Of a stretch of 38,836 nucleotides of DNA, positions 32,078 to 38,836 are shown one piece after another (position 1 is the stretch's first letter; every line of letters starts with the position of its first letter). The notes under the pieces are model-generated. The model was given only the letters and a program-made list of their open reading frames with translations, had not been told where the DNA came from and did not search any database. Source of the stretch: Microscilla marina ATCC 23134 (lineage in GTDB: Bacteria; Bacteroidota; Bacteroidia; Cytophagales; Microscillaceae); NCBI RefSeq assembly GCF_000169175.1, contig NZ_AAWS01000070.1, positions 1 through 38,836 on the forward strand. Reading direction: 5' to 3'. Position numbers and translations under genes: made by a program.

Positions 32078-35000
32078 TTAATCCAATAGGTATTTATCTA
32101 TTTGCTTAAAGAATTGCTGAAGCAATGCCTCGTTCAAAGCTTTTTGGTAATCAGGGTCTTCTATTTTTATCCCATACGCCTTATCTCTAAACATTTTGGG
32201 CTCGTAATTACGACGGGCTTTTTGGTCTTGAAAACTAGTCCGGCGAAAAACGTTTTCGGGGCGTTTATACTTCTCCAACCCTTGGGGCAATACTGCCATC
32301 AGGTATTTTTGCTGTGACCCCGATTTGGCGGTAAAGTGGTGTACTCCACCTTCGTTTTTGAAATATAAATAAGGCAACGTTCCCTTAAACTCGATCTCTA
32401 TCCCAATCAGGTTTTGTGGCTCAGGATTTTTTCGTTTGTCATAGGGTTGCCGCTGGTAAATTCTGCGCCTAACAACCGGCTTTTTTTCTTTGCCATTCTG
32501 GTTATCTTCCTCCACTTCTTCGTTCAACACTTCTGTTTCTTCGCTTATTTCTTCTTCTGGTTTGGTCTTCGCGTTGGTTTCCATGACATTGCCCTCCAGG
32601 TAGCCATGTTTGTTGTGCCAAAGGGTGTACATTTCTACCGACAAGTTGTGGGCTTTGGCAAACTCTATGTAAAGATCGGTAATGGTAAACAAAGACAAAC
32701 GTGCACCATAAATACCCATAGAACAAACTGAAAACTCAGGATTTTCCAATGATACCAGGTGTGCCTTAAGTGTCATAAAGTTTTGCGCCCATAGTTTAAA
32801 CTGGGCATGCAGGGCTATTTCATCCTTTTTTTCTTCTACTCCATTCAAAATCAAGAAGTTGTCCGACTCTATCTCCTCTATTTCTTCAAATGATGATTCA
32901 AATTTTTTGCGCAAATTAATCAATTCATAATAATACTTGCGTTGCTCCTCATTTTTCCAGAAATCGTTTTCTTTCTTGCGCTTTTTGGCTTTTTGGAGCT
33001 TACGTTCCAGTTGGTCTATTTTGCTCAGAAAGCGGGCAAAGTAACTGCCTCGGTCTATAGTATTGGTTTCGCGGCGGTAGCGGGTAATAAGCGTAATAAA
33101 ATCTATAAACTTAAGTTTTTCGCTTTCGCTGATCACCTTTTGGGTAATTTGAATGTCATCGCGGCGTTGAATCTCAAATACTATAGTGGCAGTTTGGGCA
33201 CCATTGTCTACATTGGCCACATAGGTTTTTACCCCTTTGTTATCTTTACTTTTTTTGGTGGGCTTCTCAAGCGGTTTTTTCAAAAACACATCCACCTGCA
33301 AAGGTTGTAAAAAATCGTACTCGTTCAATGCCTGCGACAAAGGTACAATGAGTTGGGTCTGTAGTGTTCGCTGTAGAAAACGGGCGCCATAGTTGGCATT
33401 GTACCCCTTTTTGCCCAGATAATCGAGCACATTTTGCCCTATGTTTACTTCCAGGTTGCGCCCTTTGATACCCTCCCGTTTTTTAACCAAATCTATTTCA
33501 CGATCAATAATTTTACGCACAATGGGCTTATCCAAAGGAGCAAAAGCAATGACTCTGTCTAAACGGTTGAACAGTTCAGGACGGAAGTAGGCTTGTACTT
33601 CTGACTTAAAGTGAGCCGCTGCCGCCTCGGCTTCGTTTTTGGTTTCTACAAAACCAATCGACCCCGTTTGGAACGAGCGTGCCCCAATGTTGGAGGTCAT
33701 AATAATGATAGTACTACAAAAATCTGCCACCCTGCCCCTGGCGTCAGTCAGGCGTCCTTCGCCCAATATCTGCAGGAGCAAATCATAAAAAGAAGGGTGC
33801 ACTTTTTCGAGTTCATCAAACAATAATACCGAAAAAGGATCTTGCCGTATCGACGAAGTAAGCAAACCCTCGCCGCTGGTACCGTCTCCAGTCAGGCGCA
33901 TAATAGCGCGGGTATCGGTATATTCGCTCATGTCAAAACGAATCATCTTGTTGCGGTTGCCAAACATAAACTGGGCAAGCACTTTAGCCATTTCGGTTTT
34001 ACCCACCCCGGTGGGCCCCACAAAAAGTAGCGAAGCCAACGGCTTGCCCCGGCGTACTACCGCCGCCTTAATGGCCACCAAAAGGTCTGATACGGTATGA
34101 ATGGCCTCATTTTGCCCATAGATATTGGTCTGGAAATAATGCTGCATTTTGTCTACCTCCAAGGCTATTTCGGGATTAATCATAAATTCGGGCATCCCCG
34201 TTTCCTGACAGAAGCGCTCAAAAATGGCCGGCTTGTCTATGATCTTAATTTCCTTTTTCTCTTTGTCAGAAACAATAGAGGCTAAAAAATGGATTGTTTT
34301 GCCGGGCAGTTCAGAGTAGGGTGTGTACCACTGTTGCAAGCGCAGTATTTCTTGAATGGCTTCTTCTTCTACGGCACAATTTTTTTGGGTGGCAATGTAG
34401 TTTACCTTCTTGGTGACAATTTCCAACACCTGCTCATCAGACATATCTTCTATGTTGATGGTGTTCAATAAACCCAAATAGCCAGGCGAGCGCATTTCTA
34501 TCCGAGAAGCTTCCTCAGGAGTACATTCGCTAATGATGGTTATTTCTCCCCTGGAAATATAATCACGCAGATAGTCTGCCATCGACATATTGTTGCCCAC
34601 ATACTGCCCTACTTCAAACAATTCAGAGAAATTGCTCACGTACAAAATGTCGCCCGACTTGCGCAGTTCACGGCACACATCGGCCAAGTACTCTTCCCAA
34701 CTACCCAGGCCAGTAAGACGGTGGAGCAATTGAGCGGCTGATACCTCCCACACCGAAACATCACTTAACCCGTGTTGACCTTTTACCCGGCAAAACTCTT
34801 TGATGAGGGCAGTTTTTCCCTTGCCCGATCCTCCCACAACGAGCACACTATTTCGGTGCTTGGCTTTCATAGTAGTAAGCAACTGGTCATACTCTTTGGT
34901 CAAGCCAAACAGCTCTACTTCGTTTGCGCTAAGGCGATGGGCTATTTGGGGCAAGATAGACTCTTGGTCGCGTTGCTGAATATCTTCTTGCTCTGATAGG

Positions 35001-35512
35001 GTATAGAAGTTAAACTCAGTGGGCACGGTGTGTATTTTTATGTTCGAAAACCACTGAGTAGTAAGCAATGACGTAGGCGATTTGAGGCGTTTTTTGCGAA
35101 TAAACTCCAGTTGAATGTTGTCTTTGAGGTTCTCTTTGAGTTCTTCTAGGCTGTTTCCCGCAGATTGTACGCCCAAAGTAGGCACAAAACCCAAGAATTG
35201 TTGGTGGTGATTTTCCAGGTAAAAAAGTTCGTAACTAAGGGTAAGTTTAGGAAAAAACTTTTGTTTGGACGCCTCCAGTTCTATCTCTATAGTTTCCTGA
35301 ATCAATGGTTGGTCCAGCACATATTTTAGCAATGGATGATACTGCCCTTGAGTGAGCAGGTTTTTATGAATTGCCTTGTAAAGCTGACGTGCTACTCCTA
35401 TTTCCGAAACATTGAGGCGCACGATGTCATTAAAATGCAGAGGTGAGGTAACAGTTACTCCCGACTGGTGGGTGACTTCACTTATTAATAGGTTTAATTT
35501 GATCTTTTTCAA
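32078..35512 (-). CDS. ClpB-like AAA+ ATPase fused to a release-factor-2-like domain
   Basis: A 1144-residue protein. Residues ~1-190 are strand-rich, with a HicB-like stretch (FVPTLGVQSAGNSLEELKEN). AAA domain 1 has Walker A GGSGKGKT (~227), but the expected Walker B reads LYVSNFSELFE, without the acidic pair. AAA domain 2 is a canonical ClpA/B module: VGPTGVGKTEM (~500), LLFDELEKVHPSFYDLLLQI (~565), IIMTSNIGARSF (~607) and a small C-terminal domain. After a long basic coiled coil, residues ~850-1100 resemble class I release factors: DFWKNEEQRKYYYELINL (helical domain), GARLSLFTITDLYIEFAKAH (PCRF) and EIEFKGTLPYLYFKNEGGVH. No GGQ domain is present. The start is TTG; the next Met is ~210 residues in, and an upstream stop leaves no ATG. 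No protease-docking loop can be assigned. It may act on stalled ribosomes (speculative). Confidence 0.88.
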   Translation of the reverse strand: MKKIKLNLLISEVTHQSGVTVTSPLHFNDIVRLNVSEIGVARQLYKAIHKNLLTQGQYHPLLKYVLDQPLIQETIEIELEASKQKFFPKLTLSYELFYLENHHQQFLGFVPTLGVQSAGNSLEELKENLKDNIQLEFIRKKRLKSPTSLLTTQWFSNIKIHTVPTEFNFYTLSEQEDIQQRDQESILPQIAHRLSANEVELFGLTKEYDQLLTTMKAKHRNSVLVVGGSGKGKTALIKEFCRVKGQHGLSDVSVWEVSAAQLLHRLTGLGSWEEYLADVCRELRKSGDILYVSNFSELFEVGQYVGNNMSMADYLRDYISRGEITIISECTPEEASRIEMRSPGYLGLLNTINIEDMSDEQVLEIVTKKVNYIATQKNCAVEEEAIQEILRLQQWYTPYSELPGKTIHFLASIVSDKEKKEIKIIDKPAIFERFCQETGMPEFMINPEIALEVDKMQHYFQTNIYGQNEAIHTVSDLLVAIKAAVVRRGKPLASLLFVGPTGVGKTEMAKVLAQFMFGNRNKMIRFDMSEYTDTRAIMRLTGDGTSGEGLLTSSIRQDPFSVLLFDELEKVHPSFYDLLLQILGEGRLTDARGRVADFCSTIIIMTSNIGARSFQTGSIGFVETKNEAEAAAAHFKSEVQAYFRPELFNRLDRVIAFAPLDKPIVRKIIDREIDLVKKREGIKGRNLEVNIGQNVLDYLGKKGYNANYGARFLQRTLQTQLIVPLSQALNEYDFLQPLQVDVFLKKPLEKPTKKSKDNKGVKTYVANVDNGAQTATIVFEIQRRDDIQITQKVISESEKLKFIDFITLITRYRRETNTIDRGSYFARFLSKIDQLERKLQKAKKRKKENDFWKNEEQRKYYYELINLRKKFESSFEEIEEIESDNFLILNGVEEKKDEIALHAQFKLWAQNFMTLKAHLVSLENPEFSVCSMGIYGARLSLFTITDLYIEFAKAHNLSVEMYTLWHNKHGYLEGNVMETNAKTKPEEEISEETEVLNEEVEEDNQNGKEKKPVVRRRIYQRQPYDKRKNPEPQNLIGIEIEFKGTLPYLYFKNEGGVHHFTAKSGSQQKYLMAVLPQGLEKYKRPENVFRRTSFQDQKARRNYEPKMFRDKAYGIKIEDPDYQKALNEALLQQFFKQIDKYLLD

Positions 35513-35923
35513 AGTGTAAAGTTTTACTTAAGTAATGATCTGATATAAGTTTCTGATAATGGTGTGATAACAATTTGCAAAATAATCAAATTAGCGAAAC
35601 CACAAAAACCCAGGCGAGTGTTCTCGGGCTAAAAACTTGGCAAGTTCGGCTCACCGCTCCTCCAAATTCAAGTTTGGAGCAGGCAAGCTTGTTCCTGAAG
35701 GATTTTCAGCTGAGGGCCAATAAGCTAAGGCGAACTGAAATATTTAGCTATTTAATTATTGTTTGAAACCTTTGATTACCAGTAGGTTGTGTATTTTTGC
35801 TTAATGTTCAAAGTTAATAAATCTTTGCATCAATAGGCAGGTTAGCATTCCCATATTTTGCAAATCATCAAGCCATTAAACCCAAGGTTTTCGAATAAAG
35901 CACTCAATCATTGTTCAAAATAA
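35513..35923. other. Gene-free stretch between AAA+ gene and hydrolase promoter
   Basis: Contains a GC-richer part (35630-35730) with a hairpin CTCCAAATTCAAGTTTGGAG (CCAAA/TTTGG arms near 35665-35685), and AT-rich sequence otherwise. The open frame at 35575-35766 has no gene-like features. The promoter of the minus-strand AAA+ gene must be here, but I cannot point to it. Confidence 0.35.
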
Positions 35924-35954
35924 TTTGTTTTATAACAATCGGTCTATATATTTG
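35924..35954 (+). promoter_or_regulatory. Promoter of the MBL-fold hydrolase gene
   Basis: TTTG (35924-35927), exactly 19 bases, then TATATTTG (35947-35954), a full match to the Bacteroidota sigma-A consensus TTTG-N19-TAnnTTTG. Operator copy 1 fills the spacer. Confidence 0.75.
35930..35946. promoter_or_regulatory. TetR-type operator, copy 1
   Basis: TTATAACAATCGGTCTA, located between the -33 and -7 elements. The reverse strand reads TAGACCGATTG, close to the LmrA/YxaF box TAGACCRGTC, and the gene at 36946 encodes a regulator of that subfamily. Confidence 0.7.
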
Positions 35955-35960
35955 TAATAA

Positions 35961-35977
35961 TTATAACAATCGGTCTA
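35961..35977. promoter_or_regulatory. TetR-type operator, copy 2
   Basis: Identical over 17 bases to copy 1, shifted by 31 bp (about three helical turns), placing both sites on one face of the DNA. It covers the predicted transcription start region. Confidence 0.7.
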
Positions 35978-35998
35978 CATAAATAAAATTGTAAAACA

Positions 35999-36664
35999 AT
36001 GAGAGAAATAGCTTCTAACGTGTATCAAATAAGTGTAATGCCCCGCCAAGCAATCAATACGTATTTGATAGGTGATGTGTTGGTTGATTCGGGCTCCCGT
36101 CAGTCGTTTAAAAAAATAGCCAAAGCACTTAAAAACCGTAAAATTTCGGGGCATACGCTTACCCATGCGCACCCTGACCATCAGGGGTCAAGTAAACAGG
36201 TTTGTGAAACTTATAAGGTACCGTTGTGGTGTGGTAGCAAAGATGCGGTGGCAATGGAAACGGGAGATTATACGGGTTTTATTCCTGAAAACGCCATTAG
36301 TAATTTTGTAGATAAACGCTTTCGTGGTCCCGAACACCCCGTAGACCGTCGCTTGGAAGAAGGGGATGAAGTGGCAGGGTTCACTGTAATTGATGTACCG
36401 GGGCACTCGCCAGGGCATGTAGCTTATTGGCGCGAAAAAGATGGAGTATTAATTTTGGGCGATGTGCTGCGGAATATGAACTATGCTACTACGTTGGCGT
36501 ATCTTGCCGAACCTCCCAAGGTATTTACGCCTGACCCGGCAATGAACCGAAAATCTATTCTGAAGATTGCAGAACTAAAACCCAAACTGATTACTTTTGG
36601 GCATGGGGCACCTTTGACCAATATGGATAAGTTGTATAGGTTGGTAGACAGAATTAGTTCGTAA
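35999..36664 (+). CDS. Metallo-beta-lactamase-fold hydrolase
   Basis: A cytoplasmic zinc hydrolase of 221 residues with no signal peptide. The metal-binding HxHxDH motif is THAHPDHQGSS (~60), with the third His and Asp in DVPGHSPGHVAYW and VLILGDVLR, and the last His in TFGHGAPLT. The fold family includes glyoxalase II and lactonases; here it is close to the short generic MBL hydrolases often annotated as Zn-dependent hydrolase, with the substrate unknown. It sits under a consensus promoter overlapped by twin TetR operators and is followed, after 281 bases, by the TetR gene. It is therefore probably induced by the ligand of that regulator. Confidence 0.92.
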   Translation: MREIASNVYQISVMPRQAINTYLIGDVLVDSGSRQSFKKIAKALKNRKISGHTLTHAHPDHQGSSKQVCETYKVPLWCGSKDAVAMETGDYTGFIPENAISNFVDKRFRGPEHPVDRRLEEGDEVAGFTVIDVPGHSPGHVAYWREKDGVLILGDVLRNMNYATTLAYLAEPPKVFTPDPAMNRKSILKIAELKPKLITFGHGAPLTNMDKLYRLVDRISS

Positions 36665-36768
36665 TACCCACAGGTCTTTGGCTGATTTTTATCTATTGCT
36701 TGGTTTGACTTTTCTTAAACACGGTTTTCTTATAAAAAATGAGAATATTACTTCTTGTACTGACAAAA

Positions 36769-36824
36769 AAGCCTCTCTTCTCCGAAGAACTGAGATCAAT
36801 TGTCCAGTGGATGTAGGGAGGCTT
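36769..36824 (+). other. Hairpin in MBL-tetR intergenic region
   Basis: AAGCCTC (36769-36775) pairs with GAGGCTT (36818-36824), enclosing a small CTTC-TCC-GAAG hairpin. It has no T-run, so termination is unlikely; it may be a processing or leader structure for the tetR transcript. The rest of 36665-36945 holds no gene. Confidence 0.35.
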
Positions 36825-36945
36825 AAACATAGTATGATAAACTGCAAAATGTTGCTTGTTAAGCACACATGTTTTTATTGAGTTTTATAAGAAAGCCTTG
36901 TTTTTTTAATATTGTATTTGCAAATATGAGATTCAACTAAAAAAT

Positions 36946-37518
36946 ATGGCAAAAAAAAAACCTAAACAAGTATTGCTTGAGGCTACGGTGAGCCTGATGG
37001 GTGAAAAGGGATATTTTGGTACGGGACTGAGCGAGGTACTGAGCTTGAGCCAGGCGCCTAAGGGCTCATTATATTATTATTTTCCACAGGGCAAAAACCA
37101 GTTGATGATAGAGGCTATTCAGTTGGCAGGAACCCAGGTAAATGATGTTTTGCGGCAAATGTTGGTGCCTCAAAATGACCTTAAAGTGGCTCTGCAACAG
37201 ATTTTCAGCTTTTTTGCCCAACAACTTCTGTCGTCCGATTTCAAAAAATCTTGTCCAGTGGCTACTGTAGCGGCTGAGAGTGCTTCGCTTGCCGAAGAGG
37301 TACGACTTGCTTGCGAGCAAGTGTATGCCAGTTGGCACACAAGCATTCAGCAGTTTCTGGAACAAAAAGGATTATCGAATACGCTTGCTGAAAAATACGC
37401 CAGGTTTTCGCTCAACCTTATAGAAGGCAACTTGCTGATGAGCCGGGTTTTTAAAGATACCAAACATTTGGAACAAGGACTTGAGGTATTGCTGGAGGTG
37501 ATGGGTAGTAAAGAGTAG
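36946..37518 (+). CDS. TetR family repressor, LmrA/YxaF subfamily
   Basis: A 190-residue DNA-binding repressor. The N-terminal helix-turn-helix is at ~8-45 (LLEATVSLMGEKGYFGTGLS, APKGSLYYYFPQGKNQL), with the subfamily pattern APKGSLYYYFP-GK seen in Bacillus LmrA/YxaF. The ligand domain has the related SCPVATVAAESASLAEEVR and the ending LIEGNLLMSRVFKDTK. The operators of that subfamily resemble the twin sites before the MBL gene, so it likely represses that gene. Codons 2-5 contain a run of ten A residues, a potential slippage site. Its stop codon (TAG, 37516-37518) overlaps the first bases of a repeat element. Confidence 0.92.
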   Translation: MAKKKPKQVLLEATVSLMGEKGYFGTGLSEVLSLSQAPKGSLYYYFPQGKNQLMIEAIQLAGTQVNDVLRQMLVPQNDLKVALQQIFSFFAQQLLSSDFKKSCPVATVAAESASLAEEVRLACEQVYASWHTSIQQFLEQKGLSNTLAEKYARFSLNLIEGNLLMSRVFKDTKHLEQGLEVLLEVMGSKE

Positions 37519-37676
37519 TGCATTAGGTACTAAGTTATTCACATATTATTTGGCGACTTTTGCCCTTCACAAAAAATAGGGCAAGGAAAAAATATGCAAA
37601 TTGTACTTTTTTTATCCATAGAAATCGTAGTTAATTCATCCAAATTAATAGGCAACTTATTTAATCCCTAATGCAC
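37518..37676. repeat. Small element with inverted ends, tandem to the next
   Basis: GTGCATTAGGTACTAA (37518-37533) is inverted at TTAATCCCTAATGCAC (37661-37676), 13/16 matching. The left ~35 bases are a direct match to the start of the adjacent element at 37679, while the interior is different, with a GCCCT/AGGGC hairpin. It abuts the tetR stop. Confidence 0.6.
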
Positions 37677-37678
37677 TG

Positions 37679-37871
37679 GTGCATTGGGTACTAAACCCTT
37701 TGCACATATTTCGGTCTCTTTTGCCTGCTGACTTTACCTAAAAAAACTAACGTAGCTACAGTTCCGATATGCATCGGAATTCAGAAAACGAACTCTGATT
37801 GTTTTTTGGAGGTTCGACAGCCGCCAAAATAAACTCGAACTAGTGTATAAATTACTTAGTTCCCAAAGCAC
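37679..37871 (-). repeat. Hairpin repeat (family B), copy 4, reverse orientation
   Basis: Inverted ends GTGCATTGGGTACTAA (37679-37694) and TTAGTTCCCAAAGCAC (37856-37871), 14/16 matching. Read on the minus strand, the tail TAAAGTCAGCAGGC and a GTAGCTAC-containing core match copies 1 and 2. The arms ACCTAAAAAAAC (37736-37747) and GTTTTTTGGAGGT (37801-37813) pair. An extra hairpin (TTCCGATGCATATCGGAA) replaces the loop. Confidence 0.7.
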
Positions 37872-38426
37872 TAAGCATTTTGGTGGGCACCTTGGCTTGG
37901 AGCGGGTTCAAACAAAGAAAATGAGTGAGCAATAGGGGGAATACATCACTGGGCACTCTTATGTTTGTAGCTTTTCAAAAAACACCTCATTACAGGTTTT
38001 CATACAATTAGTCGGATAAATAAGTGCTCCTTTGTTTTATGGGAGCAAAAGTATTGCCCATGGGGTAGTTTTACAAACTGTCGCATGGTGCTGATTATAT
38101 GGTATATTTATCAAGCTTAGAGCTTGTTTAAAGTGGTCGTTTACAGGAATTTTTAGATTAGATACGTCAAATCGAGCTTTAGCGAGCTCTGTTTCACCTT
38201 TGAAAATTAGCATTTAAACTAATTTTGAAGACGACAACATCTGGTAGATGTTGGGCGAGCCCCGTGTGATGGTGGCTATTGCTGATAAGTTTGACAATAT
38301 ATAATCCGAAAAGTAGCGTAAAAGACCTAGTCAATGAATCGAGCTGCAGGCGAGTTTCTAAATCCCGAACTTGTCTTCGGGGCTCTGCCTTTTGGCTAAT
38401 TTTAAACAAGCCTTAATTTATTCGTT
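37872..38426. repeat. Gene-free stretch with 293-bp inverted-repeat-bounded block
   Basis: GGCTTGTTTAAA-like ends (AGCTTGTTTAAA at 38120-38131 and TTTAAACAAGCC at 38401-38412) bound a block ending 14 bases before the next start codon. Inside are a palindrome AAAATTAG/CTAATTTT (38203-38210, 38219-38226) and two related segments beginning AATCGAGCT (near 38169 and 38337). No gene is seen. Confidence 0.5.
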
Positions 38427-38836
38427 ATGAAAACTAAACTATCCCTCATTCTTTTTATTTTTTTTAGTATAACAGGTGTTGCCCAAGAGCGTACCATTAC
38501 CGGACAGGTGACCGACGTGAACAAGGAAACCTTACCAGGTGTAAATGTAATAGTCAAAGGTACAACCCTGGGTGCTGTCACCGATGTTGAAGGAAGGTAT
38601 ACAATATCGATACCGTCTACTGCTCAAGTATTGGTTTTTTCTTTTGTAGGCTTCCAAAACAAGGAGGTACAGCTAAAGGGGCAATCAGTGGTGAATGTAG
38701 TGCTGAAAGAAGAAGGAGGTCTTTCGGAAGTGGTAGTGACTGCATTGGGGGTACAAACCAAAACATGTAAGGTAAGCCAGGTTTTGAGTCGCAAAAAGGT
38801 GGGCAGTACCAAAGCCAAAGAAGCCAAAACCTGGAA
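38427..38836 (+). CDS. N-terminus of a CarboxypepD_reg/SusC-like outer-envelope protein, cut by window end
   Basis: An open frame of 136 codons running off the window. It begins with a signal peptide (MKTKLSLILFIFFSITGVAQ), followed by a carboxypeptidase-regulatory-like domain: RTITGQVTDVNKETLPGVNV, GTTLGAVTDVEGRYTISIP, LVFSFVGFQNKEVQL and VVLKEEGGLSEVVVTALGV. The last motif is the TonB-box-like junction seen in SusC/RagA receptors. After it, however, the sequence turns Lys-rich (SRKKVGSTKAKEAKTW) rather than into the usual plug domain start, so it could instead be one of the Bacteroidota proteins that put this N-terminus on a different body, such as von Willebrand factor proteins. The remainder is needed to decide. 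Confidence 0.8.
   Translation, partial: MKTKLSLILFIFFSITGVAQERTITGQVTDVNKETLPGVNVIVKGTTLGAVTDVEGRYTISIPSTAQVLVFSFVGFQNKEVQLKGQSVVNVVLKEEGGLSEVVVTALGVQTKTCKVSQVLSRKKVGSTKAKEAKTW

Noticed and set aside
35575-35766. 63-codon plus-strand frame between the AAA+ gene and hydrolase
   Set aside because: No homology sensed, and it spans a hairpin and a composition change. More likely intergenic.
36678-36881. 67-codon frame between hydrolase and tetR genes
   Set aside because: It runs through the 36769-36824 hairpin, is Cys/Lys-rich without pattern, and has no gene-like features.
38194-38409. 71-codon minus-strand frame upstream of the SusC-like gene
   Set aside because: It lies entirely inside the inverted-repeat block and looks like a by-product of that sequence.
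1-38836. tRNA, rRNA, CRISPR array, transposase or phage genes
   Set aside because: I looked for conserved tRNA T-loop strings, regular spaced repeats and DDE/integrase-type proteins and found none. The repeats present are short, non-coding and irregularly spaced.

Overview
The window looks like a chromosomal segment of a marine or gliding member of the Bacteroidota, order Cytophagales (something like Microscilla or a relative). The signs are a moderate to low GC content, almost no Shine-Dalgarno sequences, candidate promoters of the TTTG-N19-TAnnTTTG type, Bacteroidota-style Rhs core sequence, DUF1573 repeats, a CarboxypepD_reg/SusC-like protein, and MenA (menaquinone respiration). Species identity is an inference. 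No rRNA, tRNA, CRISPR array, prophage or transposase gene was found.

Layout. 1-2608: a GC-rich non-coding island, then a displaced Rhs C-terminal tip with a probable membrane-bound immunity protein. 2609-8625: housekeeping and stress genes (glutathione peroxidase, MenA, tandem UspA, APC permease, M23 endopeptidase). 8874-11525: alaS. 11.5-12.2 kb: intergenic repeats. 12.2-19.0 kb: a response regulator, an MscS-like channel and an 1821-residue protein joining an SLC12-type cation-chloride cotransporter to a long coiled coil, a P-loop NTPase and a winged helix. 19.2-21.8 kb: nitroreductase and ABC-F ATPase. 22.2-25.2 kb: a small unknown gene, a STAS-like protein, and an RNA-repair pair (RNA ligase plus HD-Pnk, ATGA overlap). 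25.6-29.1 kb: a PAS histidine kinase and an M42 aminopeptidase. 29.9-31.7 kb: DUF1573 protein and a second small STAS-like protein. 32.1-35.5 kb: a ClpB-like AAA+ protein with a release-factor-2-like C-terminal extension. 35.9-37.5 kb: a metallo-beta-lactamase-fold hydrolase with twin operators and an LmrA/YxaF-type TetR repressor. 37.5-38.4 kb: repeats. 38427-end: the start of a SusC-like or carboxypeptidase-regulatory protein cut by the window edge.

How genes may work together. The SLC12-NTPase fusion and MscS channel are co-directional and probably form an ion and volume control unit. The ligase and HD-Pnk together supply healing and sealing of broken RNA. The TetR protein and the twin operators form a simple repressor circuit over the hydrolase. 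The Rhs tip and its neighbour form a toxin-immunity candidate.

The most unusual items are the transporter-NTPase fusion, the ClpB-release-factor fusion (TTG start, degenerate first AAA Walker B), and a family of small intergenic hairpin elements whose arms change sequence but keep pairing. One of these elements sits inside a second repeat family for which uninterrupted copies exist in the same window. All assignments are from reading the sequence; no database search was run.
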